A DNA stretch of 64,000 nt from Brucella anthropi_A (GTDB lineage Bacteria > Pseudomonadota > Alphaproteobacteria > Rhizobiales > Rhizobiaceae): NCBI RefSeq assembly GCF_046630315.1, contig NZ_LQBD01000004.1, positions 62,001-126,000 on the forward strand, read 5' to 3'. This document shows, one piece after another, positions 35,820-44,834 of this stretch. Positions within the stretch are counted from its first letter, which is position 1; each line of letters opens with the position of its first letter. The position numbers and the translations under genes are program-made. The notes under the pieces are model-generated. The model saw nothing but the letters and a program-made list of their open reading frames with translations, was not told where the DNA came from and ran no database searches.

Positions 35820-36715
35820 TGGACGAAATCCGTTTTTCGGTAGCCCTGAATATAGAGGAGGGCGGTGAGGTCGCCATGGTCGATCCGCATCCGGGCCTGC
35901 GCCGCCACGGCCGGTTTGGCGTGGAGCGCTACGCCGGTGCCCGCAAGCTGGATCATGCCGAGATCGTTTGCGCCGTCGCCCACCGCAATTGCATCCTCCG
36001 GCGCCAGACCGAGACGGTCGGCGATTTCCACAAGCTTCTCGACCTTGGCTTCCCGACCGAGGATGGGTTCGGTGACGAGGCCGGTCAAGTGCACGCCGTC
36101 ATCGATCAATCTGTTTGCGCGATCTTCGTTGAAGCCGATCATTTCGGCGATACGCCGGGTGAATGAGGTAAAGCCACCGGATACGAGCGCCGTGTAAGCG
36201 CCATGCTTGCGCATGGTGCGCACGAGTTCCGGTCCGCCGGGCATCAGTGTGATGCGGGTTGAAATGACCTTGTCGATTACATTCAGCGGCAGGCCTTTCA
36301 GCAGGGCCACACGCTCGCGCAAAGCGGGCTCGAAGGCGATTTCGCCATTCATGGCGCGTGCGGTGATTGCCGCCACATGCTCGCGCAGGCCCGCTTCTTC
36401 GGCCAGTTCGTCGATGCATTCCTGCTGGATCATCGTGGAATCCATGTCGGCGATCAGAATTTTCTTGCGTCGGCGCTCCTGTTCCTGCACCACCACATCG
36501 ACCGGCGCGCCATCAAGCGAATGGCGCAGCAGGGCCTCGGCTTCTTCACTGCTGATCCCCAATGGAAGCGCGATGTCGCAGGCAATGTCGTCGGCCAGCC
36601 AATAAAGCCCGGTTGCATTCACCGCCGCCGAGGCTTTAATCCCAAGCGCTGATGTGAGCGAGGCCTTGGCCGGATTGGCGATCAAAGTGGCGACGAGAGA
36701 AACCTGTTGGGACAT
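35816..36715 (-). CDS. serB: Phosphoserine phosphatase SerB
   Basis: SerB carries out the last step of serine synthesis. The 299-residue protein has an N-terminal ACT-like region (1-80) and a HAD phosphatase domain. Its nucleophile motif is ADMDSTMIQQECIDELAE (DxDST), with LVSGGFTSFTRRIA and the metal-binding AVGDGANDLGMI. The ATG at 36715 starts MSQQVSLVATL; an upstream ATG at 36724 would add three residues. It diverges from miaA with only 17 bases between starts, so their promoters overlap the coding ends. Confidence 0.93.
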   Translation of the reverse strand: MSQQVSLVATLIANPAKASLTSALGIKASAAVNATGLYWLADDIACDIALPLGISSEEAEALLRHSLDGAPVDVVVQEQERRRKKILIADMDSTMIQQECIDELAEEAGLREHVAAITARAMNGEIAFEPALRERVALLKGLPLNVIDKVISTRITLMPGGPELVRTMRKHGAYTALVSGGFTSFTRRIAEMIGFNEDRANRLIDDGVHLTGLVTEPILGREAKVEKLVEIADRLGLAPEDAIAVGDGANDLGMIQLAGTGVALHAKPAVAAQARMRIDHGDLTALLYIQGYRKTDFVQ

Positions 36716-36732
36716 GGAGAGCAATTCCGGCG

Positions 36733-37659
36733 ATGAGTGAGGATGCGGTCACGAATGCAATCCTGATAGCTGGCCCGACGGCCAGCGGCAAGTCGGCACT
36801 TGCCATTCGCATGGCGCATGAGACCGGCGGCTTCATCGTAAACACCGATTCCATGCAGGTTTACGACGTGCTTGATCTTCTGACCGCCCGACCGGGCAAG
36901 GCGGATATGGCCGCTGCCGAACATCATCTCTATGGACAGGTCGCCCCGTCGATATCCTATTCGACAGGGCGATGGCTGGATGATGTGGCTGACCTGTTAT
37001 CGCAGCCTGCCACGAGGGGTCGTACTCCGATCTTTGTCGGCGGCACGGGGCTTTATTTCAGAGCGCTGCTCGGTGGGCTGTCGCAAATGCCGGAGATGCC
37101 AGCCGATGTTCGCGCCTATTGGCGAGGGCGGATGGAAGCGGAGGGGCCGGAGCTTCTTCACCGGGTTCTCAGCGAACGCGACCCGGCCATGGCCGCGACC
37201 CTTCAGCCTTCGGATAGCCAACGTATTGTTCGCGCGCTGGAAGTGCTCGAAGCCACCGGAAAGTCACTTCTTGACTGGCAGCAGACAAAGGGGCAGGCGC
37301 TGGTGGATGACGGCAGCGCCCGCAAGATCGTGCTGCTGCCTGACCGGACATGGCTTTCCGAGCGAATTGCGACGCGATTTTCCCTGATGTGGGACAATGG
37401 TGCGATCGATGAGGTCAGGGCATTGCTGGCGCTCGATCTCGATCCCGCATTGCCTGCGATGAAGGCTATCGGCGTGCGTGAGATCACGGCATTTCTGCAA
37501 GGCTCGATATCGCGGGAAGACGCCATAGAGCGTTCGGTCATCGCCACCCGGCAATATGCAAAGCGCCAGTCGACATGGTTTCGAAACCAGCTGGATGATA
37601 GTTGGTGCGTGCACGCAAATTCTGACGATGCCTTCGCTCAATTAACGACACTGAAATAA
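36733..37659 (+). CDS. miaA: tRNA dimethylallyltransferase MiaA
   Basis: MiaA attaches a dimethylallyl group to A37 of tRNAs that read codons starting with U. The 308-residue product has the P-loop IAGPTASGKSALA, the substrate region NTDSMQVYDVLDLLTARPGKAD, the FVGGTGLYFRALLGGLS motif and a C-terminal RQYAKRQSTWFRNQ signature. All family motifs are present and the length is normal. It is divergent from serB. Confidence 0.95.
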   Translation: MSEDAVTNAILIAGPTASGKSALAIRMAHETGGFIVNTDSMQVYDVLDLLTARPGKADMAAAEHHLYGQVAPSISYSTGRWLDDVADLLSQPATRGRTPIFVGGTGLYFRALLGGLSQMPEMPADVRAYWRGRMEAEGPELLHRVLSERDPAMAATLQPSDSQRIVRALEVLEATGKSLLDWQQTKGQALVDDGSARKIVLLPDRTWLSERIATRFSLMWDNGAIDEVRALLALDLDPALPAMKAIGVREITAFLQGSISREDAIERSVIATRQYAKRQSTWFRNQLDDSWCVHANSDDAFAQLTTLK

Positions 37660-37700
37660 GTCGCTGGCACTCTCTGGAACTGGAGAGGCGGGCGCGGGCT

Positions 37701-38492
37701 ATGCGATTTCATAAATCGGAGCGGGCATTTTTTATTCTGATTGTTCTGATGTTCGGTATCGGGCTGTTGCTCTACCGGGCTCATGTCGAGATCAGGCAAT
37801 TGCAGATACTGGCGCTTGATGAAAGCGCGTCTGAACTGGTTTCGACCCTTGGCCAGTTGAACCATGTCACGATATGGGTGCTGATAGCGACCATCGCCTG
37901 CGGGCTGTTTCTGATTTATCCGCAAATACGAACCGATGCCCTGGACCGCGGCAAGTTGCAGGTCATCACGCAGGATCTTTCCGAACGGTCGCAAACCCTC
38001 GAACATGCGGCGCTGACGGATAGCCTGACCGGCATGCAGAACCGGCGCTATTTCGATGAAGCGCTGAAGGAATATCTGGTCCAGTTCGACCGGATCCAGC
38101 GCCCTGTCGGGCTGATGATTATCGATCTCGATCACTTCAAGGCCGTGAACGATACCTATGGCCACGACATTGGCGACATCGTGCTGCAGGAGGTGGCGCG
38201 GTGTCTCAAGGACTATACGCGATATCATGACGTTGTCGCCCGGCTTGGCGGCGAGGAATTCGCAGTTCTTGCACCGAACATGGACGCGGAATTGATGATC
38301 AAGCTCGCCAATCGCATCCGCAAGGCCATATCGACGCTCGAAATCGATCTGGGCGATGAAAAGCTTGGCGTCACCGTCAGTATCGGTCTTGCCATATGGG
38401 ACCGGTGCGAGACATCGAAGGACCTCTATCGCCGCGCCGACAAGATGCTTTATGCCGCGAAGAACATGGGCCGCAACCGCGTCTGCGCGTGA
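37701..38492 (+). CDS. GGDEF-domain diguanylate cyclase (membrane-bound)
   Basis: The 263-residue protein should make the second messenger cyclic di-GMP. Two membrane helices (about 9-27 and 57-74) enclose a short periplasmic loop that could sense a signal. The GGDEF domain begins at HAALTDSLTGMQNRRYFDEAL; the active site is GGEEF (183-187), a competent variant. An inhibitory I-site RxxD (RYHD, 174-177) sits five residues upstream, so the enzyme should be product-inhibited. It converges with the HerA-like gene, with 2 bases between their ends. Confidence 0.92.
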   Translation: MRFHKSERAFFILIVLMFGIGLLLYRAHVEIRQLQILALDESASELVSTLGQLNHVTIWVLIATIACGLFLIYPQIRTDALDRGKLQVITQDLSERSQTLEHAALTDSLTGMQNRRYFDEALKEYLVQFDRIQRPVGLMIIDLDHFKAVNDTYGHDIGDIVLQEVARCLKDYTRYHDVVARLGGEEFAVLAPNMDAELMIKLANRIRKAISTLEIDLGDEKLGVTVSIGLAIWDRCETSKDLYRRADKMLYAAKNMGRNRVCA

Positions 38493-38494
38493 GT

Positions 38495-40366
38495 TTAACG
38501 CTCGCGGTCCTTGCGAAAGCTGCGCACGAGTTCCCCCATCTTTTCAATGCTCTGCCGCGTGTCGAGGCTGGGGGGTAGCTGCGTCCTTGGTGAAGAGGGC
38601 GACATATCATCCACCGATGCGGGGTCGCGGCGGGTGGTGGAAACCGGATTGCCCCACAAATGGTTCTCATCTGCAAGCCGGTCCACCGGCTCCGTCTGGG
38701 AACTGCTTTCAAAAGCCCGCAATTTTTCAACGATACGGTCGAGCGATAGCCTGTCATTGCTGCGCCAGACGGAAAGGGCACTTTCGCTCTTGCCGCGGCC
38801 CGGAAGCTGGTGGGACGGAATGGTCTCGAATGTAAGACGCATCGGTGTCGAGAAAGCTTCGCCGAAGGCTATGGCCTCGCGGTTGGCGATGGACGACAGG
38901 AAACCTGCCATGCTCTGTGCGCCGCCGCGAATGGCGCCCTTGATAATTTCCTGGTCGCGCTCATTGCCGAGCCGCATCGCGAAGACGGAATTGCATTGGG
39001 AAAGTATTGTCGGGTCAAGCTCGCCGGGGCGCTGGCTTATGACCCCGAGATAGGAGCCGTATTTTCGACCTTCCTTGGCGATCCGCGCTATTGCCTGCCT
39101 TGTCGGCCAGAACCCGGCATCGCGGTCGGAGGGAATGTAGCGGTGGGCTTCCTCGCAGATGACGAGCGTTTGCAGGCTGCCCTCGCTCGAAAGGGCGATA
39201 TCGAAGGCCAGGCGGCACAGGACGGAAGCAACGGCATTGACAACCTCGGACGGCAATCCTGCAAGCTGGAATGTGCAGATCGGCTTGCCGTTCTGCGGAA
39301 TGCGGAAAATGCGGCCAATAGCCTGGCGCATTGTTTCAGGACCGCCGGTGACGGCGAACATGAAACGGAAGCGGGGATCGGCAGAGATCGATTCCAGACG
39401 GGCCTTGAGGCTTCGCAGATAGGGTCGTTCCGCCTTGCTGTCGAGAAGCCCCATGCGCTCGTCGATAAGGCCTGTCAGGTCAGCCAGGCGATAGGAAACC
39501 GGCGTGTCGGCGCTGACACTTCGATGGTCGGCAAGCTGCCGCCGCAAGGTTTTTGTGGCTGACGTTTCGTTGCCGTGCATTTTTTCGCGGGCAAGCTGGA
39601 CCAGATCGCGCAATATGTCGAGCTCCATCGGGTCCGGTGCGCGTCCGCGGAAAATCACATCCGCGAACTCATCGAGCCGCAGCATCCAGAAGGGCAGTTC
39701 GATATTCGTCTGATCGACCGCCACGGCCAGATCGGGAAATGCGCTCGCGAATTCATTGTGCGGGTCGAGGATGAGGATGCGCAGATCAGGCTTTTCGGCA
39801 ACGATGCGGCGGAGCAGCAGCATGACCGCGCTGGATTTGCCGACGCCTGTTGTGCCCACGATGGCGAAATGTCGTGAAATAAGATCATCGACCGAAATAT
39901 AGGCGGGAACGGTTGCATCCTGTGTCAGCGTGCCGATTGAAACGCTGCTGCGGCCGGTTTGCGCATAAATGGCGGCAAGGTCGGTGGCGCGGATACGGTG
40001 AGCGATAGCGCCGGGGTGGGGAAACTGCGAAATGCCGCCATTGAACGTGGTTTGTCCGTTCGGCTGCGCGCGAACCTCGCCCAGAAACTCCACATGGACA
40101 TGGAGTGTGTTGTCGCCGCCGCGTATCCAGACATCGCCGGGGACGAGCACGTTGCGGATAAGTCCCACCACACGATTGGTGCCTGTCTGAATGGAGATGA
40201 GCTGGCCTACCGCCCAATAATCGTCGGAGGCGGCGGAGGAGGGGCCAGATAGCGCAGAAACGATGGCGCCTTCGCCATCGCACTGGATGACATAGCCTTC
40301 CGTGCGGTTGCGCTGAACATATGCATCCTGTTCCCGCGCCCCGGAATTGTCGCCGATTTCGCCCAT
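38495..40366 (-). CDS. HerA-like ATPase (DUF87 family)
   Basis: This 623-residue protein resembles bacterial/archaeal HerA DNA translocases. An N-terminal beta-barrel (HAS-like, with GYVIQCDGEGAIVSAL and GQLISIQTG) precedes a RecA-type motor with Walker A VGTTGVGKSSAV (Lys about 177) and Walker B-like LVICEEAHRYIPSD. It also has the ISQRPGELDPTILSQCNSVFAMRL region near the C-terminus of the motor. No NurA nuclease or Sir2-type partner lies beside it. The start is uncertain: ATG at 40366 (used) or TTG at 40384, which adds six residues. Its promoter region adjoins the ilv leader. Confidence 0.83.
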   Translation of the reverse strand: MGEIGDNSGAREQDAYVQRNRTEGYVIQCDGEGAIVSALSGPSSAASDDYWAVGQLISIQTGTNRVVGLIRNVLVPGDVWIRGGDNTLHVHVEFLGEVRAQPNGQTTFNGGISQFPHPGAIAHRIRATDLAAIYAQTGRSSVSIGTLTQDATVPAYISVDDLISRHFAIVGTTGVGKSSAVMLLLRRIVAEKPDLRILILDPHNEFASAFPDLAVAVDQTNIELPFWMLRLDEFADVIFRGRAPDPMELDILRDLVQLAREKMHGNETSATKTLRRQLADHRSVSADTPVSYRLADLTGLIDERMGLLDSKAERPYLRSLKARLESISADPRFRFMFAVTGGPETMRQAIGRIFRIPQNGKPICTFQLAGLPSEVVNAVASVLCRLAFDIALSSEGSLQTLVICEEAHRYIPSDRDAGFWPTRQAIARIAKEGRKYGSYLGVISQRPGELDPTILSQCNSVFAMRLGNERDQEIIKGAIRGGAQSMAGFLSSIANREAIAFGEAFSTPMRLTFETIPSHQLPGRGKSESALSVWRSNDRLSLDRIVEKLRAFESSSQTEPVDRLADENHLWGNPVSTTRRDPASVDDMSPSSPRTQLPPSLDTRQSIEKMGELVRSFRKDRER

Positions 40367-40491
40367 ATTGCCCACTTCGCCCAACTTTCAACAGGAGGTT
40401 TAGCGTCAGGATAGGAATCTTCCGTTGAAATAAAGTTATCGTTTGAGGCCGGTGAACCTTCAGAAAATATCACAGGCGATGTATTTATGCG

Positions 40492-40517
40492 TTGACGACG
40501 CCAAATCCGGCTATTAG
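40492..40517 (+). promoter_or_regulatory. Possible promoter of the ilvB leader transcript
   Basis: TTGACG at 40492-40497 and TATTAG at 40512-40517 lie just upstream of the leader peptide. The 14-base spacing is short, so this is tentative; TAGTGT with 17-base spacing is the alternative. Confidence 0.3.
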
Positions 40518-40528
40518 TGTCCGCCACC

Positions 40529-40582
40529 ATGAACACGATTATTATTCTTGTGGTACGGGCGCGCATGGGCAGGATGGTGTAA
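40529..40582 (+). CDS. ilv leader peptide (branched-chain amino acid attenuator)
   Basis: The short frame reads MNTIIILVVRARMGRMV then TAA. A run of three Ile, one Leu and two Val codons is exactly what a branched-chain attenuation leader needs: ribosomes stall there when charged Ile, Leu or Val tRNA is scarce. It lies 100 bases upstream of ilvB and is followed by a pause hairpin and a terminator. No strong ribosome site is visible; translation may begin close to the transcript 5' end. Confidence 0.88.
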   Translation: MNTIIILVVRARMGRMV

Positions 40583-40608
40583 CCATCCGGCGAAAGCTCC
40601 CATGCGCG
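40560..40608 (+). promoter_or_regulatory. Pause hairpin of the ilv attenuator
   Basis: Outer stem CGCGCATGGG (40560-40569) pairs with CCCATGCGCG (40599-40608). Inside it GGATGGT (40572-40578) pairs with ACCATCC (40582-40588). The hexamer GCTCCC occurs both here (40596-40601) and in the terminator arm (40617-40622), which offers alternative pairing partners for the G-run at 40625-40629. Confidence 0.75.
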
Positions 40609-40614
40609 AAAGAC

Positions 40615-40637
40615 AGGCTCCCTCGGGGGCCTTTTTT
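40615..40637 (+). terminator. Attenuator terminator upstream of ilvB
   Basis: Stem AGGCTCC / GGGGCCT (one wobble pair), four-base loop, followed by a six-T run. It sits between the leader peptide and ilvB, so it decides read-through into the operon. Confidence 0.85.
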
Positions 40638-40681
40638 ATTATCCAGATCAGAAATGCAATGCAGACGACGGGAAGAGAACA

Positions 40682-42505
40682 ATGACTGCAGGTAAACATG
40701 AGGCGGACGCAAACGCCGCAGAAACGCAGGAAGCAGGCAATCCACGCGAAATGACCGGCGCGGAAATGGTCATTCAGGCTTTGATCGATCAGGGTGTGGA
40801 GAGCATCTTCGGCTATCCCGGCGGCGCCGTGCTTCCGATCTATGACGAGCTTTTCCAGCAGGACAAGGTTCAGCACATTCTGGTCCGTCACGAACAGGGC
40901 GCGGGACATGCCGCGGAAGGCTATGCGCGCTCGACCGGCAAGGTCGGCGTCATGCTCGTTACGTCCGGTCCGGGGGCGACCAATGCCGTCACGCCGCTGC
41001 AGGACGCCCTGATGGACTCCATCCCGCTGGTTTGCATTTCCGGTCAGGTTCCAACGACGCTGATCGGTTCGGATGCGTTTCAGGAATGCGATACGATCGG
41101 TATCACGCGCCCCTGCACCAAGCACAATTGGCTGGTAAAGGACGTCAACGATCTGGCGCGCATCCTGCACGAAGCCTTTCACGTCGCATCCACCGGTCGC
41201 CCCGGTCCCGTCGTCGTCGACATTCCGAAGGATATCCAGTTCGCCAGGGGCATCTATACGCCGCCGGAAACCGCGCCGCGCACCAGCTATCGTCCGGTTC
41301 TCGACGGCAATGCGCAGGCAATTTCCGATGCCGTCCGTCTGCTCGTCAATGCCAAGAAGCCCGTCATCTATTCCGGCGGCGGCGTGATCAATTCCGGCCC
41401 GGCGGCTTCCCGTCTGCTGCGCGAGCTGGTCGAGATCGGCAATTTCCCCATCACGTCCACGCTGATGGGGCTCGGCGCCTATCCGGCATCGGGCAAGAAC
41501 TGGCTCGGCATGCTCGGTATGCACGGCACTTACGAAGCCAACATGACCATGCATGATTGCGATGTCATGCTGTGCGTCGGCGCCCGCTTCGATGACCGTA
41601 TCACCGGACGTCTCAACGCATTTTCTCCGAATTCGAAGAAAATCCATATCGATATCGACCCGTCTTCGATCAACAAGAATGTGCGTGTCGATATTCCGAT
41701 CATCGGCGATGTCGCGCATGTTCTGGAAGACATCGTTCGTCAGTTCCGTGCTGCTGAAAGGAAGCCGGAAAAGCAGGCAATCGGTGCCTGGTCGGAACAG
41801 ATCGATAGCTGGCGTGCCCGCAATTCGCTTGCCTATGCGCCGAACAAGGACGTCATCATGCCGCAATATGCCATTCAGCGGCTTTATGAACTGACCAAGG
41901 ATCGCAAGACCTACATCACCACCGAAGTCGGCCAGCACCAGATGTGGGCCGCGCAGTTCTATGGCTTCGAGGAACCGAACCGCTGGCTGACGTCCGGCGG
42001 CCTCGGCACCATGGGTTATGGTCTGCCGGCAGCGCTCGGCGTGCAGATCGCGCATCCTGAGGCGCTGGTTATCGATATTGCGGGCGATGCCTCGATCCAG
42101 ATGTGCATTCAGGAAATGTCGGCGGCCATCCAGCATGATGCGCCGATCAAGATCTTCATCCTGAATAACCAGTATATGGGCATGGTGCGCCAATGGCAGC
42201 AGCTTCTGCATGGCAACCGCCTGTCGCATTCCTACACCGAGGCGATGCCGGATTTCGTGAAGCTGGCCGAAGCCTATGGCGCGCACGGTATCCGCTGCGA
42301 AAAGCCGGGCGATCTCGACGCCGCCATTCAGGAAATGATCGATATCGACAGGCCGGTCATCTTTGATTGCCGCGTGGCAAATCTCGCCAACTGCTTCCCC
42401 ATGATCCCGTCGGGCAAGGCGCATAACGAAATGCTGTTGCCCGATGAGGCGACGGACGAAGCCGTCGCCAATGCCATTGATGCCAAGGGCCGCGCGCTCG
42501 TCTGA
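40682..42505 (+). CDS. ilvB: Acetolactate synthase, large subunit
   Basis: This thiamine-diphosphate enzyme makes acetolactate or acetohydroxybutyrate, the first common step to valine, leucine and isoleucine. The 607-residue product has the N-terminal substrate domain (IFGYPGGAVLPIYDEL, with the catalytic Glu in HEQGAGHAAEGYARSTGKVGV) and a central FAD-like domain. The ThDP motif is GDASIQMCIQEMSAAIQ...IFILNNQYMGMVRQWQ. It lies downstream of an attenuator and 18 bases upstream of its regulatory subunit gene. Confidence 0.96.
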   Translation: MTAGKHEADANAAETQEAGNPREMTGAEMVIQALIDQGVESIFGYPGGAVLPIYDELFQQDKVQHILVRHEQGAGHAAEGYARSTGKVGVMLVTSGPGATNAVTPLQDALMDSIPLVCISGQVPTTLIGSDAFQECDTIGITRPCTKHNWLVKDVNDLARILHEAFHVASTGRPGPVVVDIPKDIQFARGIYTPPETAPRTSYRPVLDGNAQAISDAVRLLVNAKKPVIYSGGGVINSGPAASRLLRELVEIGNFPITSTLMGLGAYPASGKNWLGMLGMHGTYEANMTMHDCDVMLCVGARFDDRITGRLNAFSPNSKKIHIDIDPSSINKNVRVDIPIIGDVAHVLEDIVRQFRAAERKPEKQAIGAWSEQIDSWRARNSLAYAPNKDVIMPQYAIQRLYELTKDRKTYITTEVGQHQMWAAQFYGFEEPNRWLTSGGLGTMGYGLPAALGVQIAHPEALVIDIAGDASIQMCIQEMSAAIQHDAPIKIFILNNQYMGMVRQWQQLLHGNRLSHSYTEAMPDFVKLAEAYGAHGIRCEKPGDLDAAIQEMIDIDRPVIFDCRVANLANCFPMIPSGKAHNEMLLPDEATDEAVANAIDAKGRALV

Positions 42506-42523
42506 TCCCGGAGGAAAGAAACC

Positions 42524-43096
42524 ATGAATGCACAGAACCTAGCTTCCGGATCGGCCTATTTCATCGCTGCCGAAACGCAAACGCCGGAAACGCACACGCT
42601 CGCCGTCCTCGTCGACAACGAACCGGGTGTCCTTGCCCGCGTGATCGGCCTTTTCTCCGGTCGCGGCTACAATATTGAAAGCCTGACGGTTTCGGAAACC
42701 GAGCACGAAAAGCATCTGTCGCGCATTACAATCGTGACGCGCGGCACGCCGCACGTGCTCGACCAGATCCGCCACCAGCTGGCGCGCATCGTGCCGGTTC
42801 ACCGTGTCGTCGATCTTAGTCATCGCGCCGCCGAACACGGCCACGACCGTCCTGTCGAACGGGAACTGGCGCTGGTGAAGGTCGCCGGTAAAGGTGAAGC
42901 AAGGGCGGAAACGCTTCGGCTGGCCGACGCTTTCAAAGCCAAGGTGGTGGATGCGACGACAGATCATTTCATCCTGGAGATCACCGGAAAGGCCGCGAAG
43001 ATCGACCAGTTCATCTCGATCATGAAGCCGCTTGGTCTGGTCGAGACCTGCCGCACGGGTGTTGCCGCCATGAACCGCGGTCCGGAAGGCATGTAG
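42524..43096 (+). CDS. ilvH: Acetolactate synthase, small regulatory subunit
   Basis: The small subunit activates the catalytic subunit and confers valine feedback. The 190-residue protein has an ACT domain (HTLAVLVDNEPGVLARVIGLFSGRGYNIESLTVSETEHEKHLSRITIV, about 25-75) and the C-terminal ALS_ss domain (ELALVKVAGKGEARAETLRLADAFKAKVVD...GLVETCRTGVAAMNRG). It follows ilvB by 18 bases with a GGAGG ribosome site, and a strong terminator closes the operon. Confidence 0.95.
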   Translation: MNAQNLASGSAYFIAAETQTPETHTLAVLVDNEPGVLARVIGLFSGRGYNIESLTVSETEHEKHLSRITIVTRGTPHVLDQIRHQLARIVPVHRVVDLSHRAAEHGHDRPVERELALVKVAGKGEARAETLRLADAFKAKVVDATTDHFILEITGKAAKIDQFISIMKPLGLVETCRTGVAAMNRGPEGM

Positions 43097-43130
43097 GTCT
43101 TTCGCTCGAAATCGATACAATATCGACTGA

Positions 43131-43165
43131 AACCGGCACAATGTTTCGATTGTGCCGGTTTTTTA
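43131..43165 (+). terminator. Intrinsic terminator after ilvH
   Basis: A perfect 12-bp stem (AACCGGCACAAT / ATTGTGCCGGTT), loop GTTTCG, followed by TTTTATT. Confidence 0.92.
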
Positions 43166-43201
43166 TTGAGCTAATTTGTCCCTATAAAATGGGGCCGTCC
43201 A

Positions 43202-43801
43202 ATGTCTGTTGAAATTTTTCTGGCGCTTCTCGTCTTTGCCTTCGTCTCTTCCGTTACGCCGGGACCAAACAATCTGATGCTTCTTGCCTCCGGCGTGAAT
43301 TTCGGTTTTCGCCGCACAATTCCGCATATGCTGGGGATCGGCGTCGGGTTTTTCGTCTTGCTGCTGGCGGTGGGGTTCGGTCTTGGCGCCGCGATCGAAA
43401 CCGTGCCGTCATTCTATACCGCGCTGAAGTTCGCGGGCGGCGCCTATATGCTCTATCTCGCCTGGAAGATTGCCATGTCGCGTTCCATCGGAGAGGCAAA
43501 ACAGCGGGATAAAGCTGAGCCCATGACTTTCTTGCAGGCGGCGGCGTTCCAATGGGTCAATCCCAAAGCCTGGGTTATGGCCATCACAGGCATCGCCACC
43601 TATGCCAGCCACGACAATTACTATGTCGCGGTACTTCTGGTCAGCGCTGCCTTTGCGATTGTGAATTTGCCGAGCGTTTCCGTCTGGGCAGGATTTGGCA
43701 CATTGCTGCGCAACTGGCTTTCCGATCCTGTCCGCTTGAAATGGTTCAATTTTATCATGGCCCTGTTGCTTGTTCTGAGCCTGTGGCCGATGCTGAAATA
43801 A
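43202..43801 (+). CDS. LysE/RhtB family amino acid exporter
   Basis: The 199-residue membrane protein is a LysE/RhtB-type exporter. It opens with LALLVFAFVSSVTPGPNNLMLLASGVNFGFRRTIPHMLGIGVGF, the family signature, followed by GGAYMLYLAWKIAMS and FLQAAAFQWVNPKAWVMAITGIATY. Five to six membrane helices are apparent. These proteins export amino acids such as homoserine or threonine. The next gene is a threonine dehydratase-like enzyme 13 bases away, so a shared role in threonine/serine handling is plausible but inferred. Confidence 0.88.
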   Translation: MSVEIFLALLVFAFVSSVTPGPNNLMLLASGVNFGFRRTIPHMLGIGVGFFVLLLAVGFGLGAAIETVPSFYTALKFAGGAYMLYLAWKIAMSRSIGEAKQRDKAEPMTFLQAAAFQWVNPKAWVMAITGIATYASHDNYYVAVLLVSAAFAIVNLPSVSVWAGFGTLLRNWLSDPVRLKWFNFIMALLLVLSLWPMLK

Positions 43802-43814
43802 GGGTGAAGGGCCA

Positions 43815-44786
43815 ATGAGCAACCAGCTTCCGACTTATGATGATGTGATCTCCGCCGCGAAGCAGATCGAAGGCTATGCGCACCATACGCCGGTGTTTAC
43901 ATCCTCCACGATCGATCGCGAAAGCGATGCGCAGTTCTTTTTCAAATGCGAGAATTTCCAGCGCATCGGCGCATTCAAGTTTCGCGGCGCGTTCAATGCC
44001 CTGTCGCGGTTTACGGATGAGCAGAAGATTCGCGGCGTGTTGGCGTTTTCGTCCGGCAATCACGCGCAGGCAATAGCGCTTGCGGCAAAATTGCTCGGTA
44101 TCGGCGCGACCATCATCATGCCCGAGGATGCACCGCGCGCGAAGCTTGATGCGACGCGCGGCTATGGGGCGAAGGTAGTGACCTATAACCGTTATGAAGA
44201 AGATCGCGATGCGATTTCAAACCGGCTGGCGGAGGAGGGCGGGCTGACCATCATCCCGCCGTTCAATCATCCCGATATCATTGCCGGACAGGGAACTGCC
44301 GCCAAGGAATTGATCGAGGAAACCGGGCCTCTCGATGCATTGTTCGTTTGTCTCGGCGGCGGCGGCCTGCTTGCCGGTTCGGCTTTGGCTGCACAGGCCT
44401 TGTCGCCGGGATGCGATGTTTATGGTGTGGAACCGGCAGCTGGCAATGATGGGCAGCAATCGTTCCGGTCCGGCAAGATAGTCCATATCGATGTGCCGAA
44501 GACCCTGGCCGACGGTGCCCAGACACAGGCGCTTGGTGACATGACCTTTGCCATCATCCGCGAAACCGTTCGCGATATACTGGTCGTCAGCGACGATGAA
44601 CTGGTCCAGGGAATGAAGTTTTTCGCAAGCCGCATGAAAATGGTTGTCGAGCCGACCGGCTGTCTCGCTTTTGCCGGGGCGCGGCAGATGGCGTCGAAAC
44701 TGCGGGGCAAGCGCGTGGGGGTGATCGTCAGTGGCGGCAATGTCGATCTCGACAGATTTGCCACTTTGATAAGCAAAAATGCTTGA
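43815..44786 (+). CDS. PLP-dependent threonine dehydratase / hydroxy-amino-acid ammonia-lyase
   Basis: A 323-residue fold-type II PLP enzyme. The Schiff-base lysine lies in GAFKFRGAFNAL, the substrate loop is FSSGNHAQAIALAAKLLG, the phosphate-binding glycine loop is CLGGGGLLAGSALAAQAL, and the C-terminal VIVSGGNVDLDRF is present. It lacks the regulatory ACT domain of biosynthetic IlvA, so it is closest to catabolic threonine dehydratase, serine racemase or threo-3-hydroxyaspartate ammonia-lyase. Which substrate it prefers cannot be told from the sequence. Confidence 0.87.
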   Translation: MSNQLPTYDDVISAAKQIEGYAHHTPVFTSSTIDRESDAQFFFKCENFQRIGAFKFRGAFNALSRFTDEQKIRGVLAFSSGNHAQAIALAAKLLGIGATIIMPEDAPRAKLDATRGYGAKVVTYNRYEEDRDAISNRLAEEGGLTIIPPFNHPDIIAGQGTAAKELIEETGPLDALFVCLGGGGLLAGSALAAQALSPGCDVYGVEPAAGNDGQQSFRSGKIVHIDVPKTLADGAQTQALGDMTFAIIRETVRDILVVSDDELVQGMKFFASRMKMVVEPTGCLAFAGARQMASKLRGKRVGVIVSGGNVDLDRFATLISKNA

Positions 44787-44834
44787 TCACGGTTTGATCT
44801 TGTTTTCAGGCGGCGAATCCTGTCTGAAAGGATC

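Noticed and set aside
40514..42424. A 636-codon open frame on the - strand
   Set aside because: It is antisense to ilvB and its attenuator; no domains, and the ilv leader is well supported.
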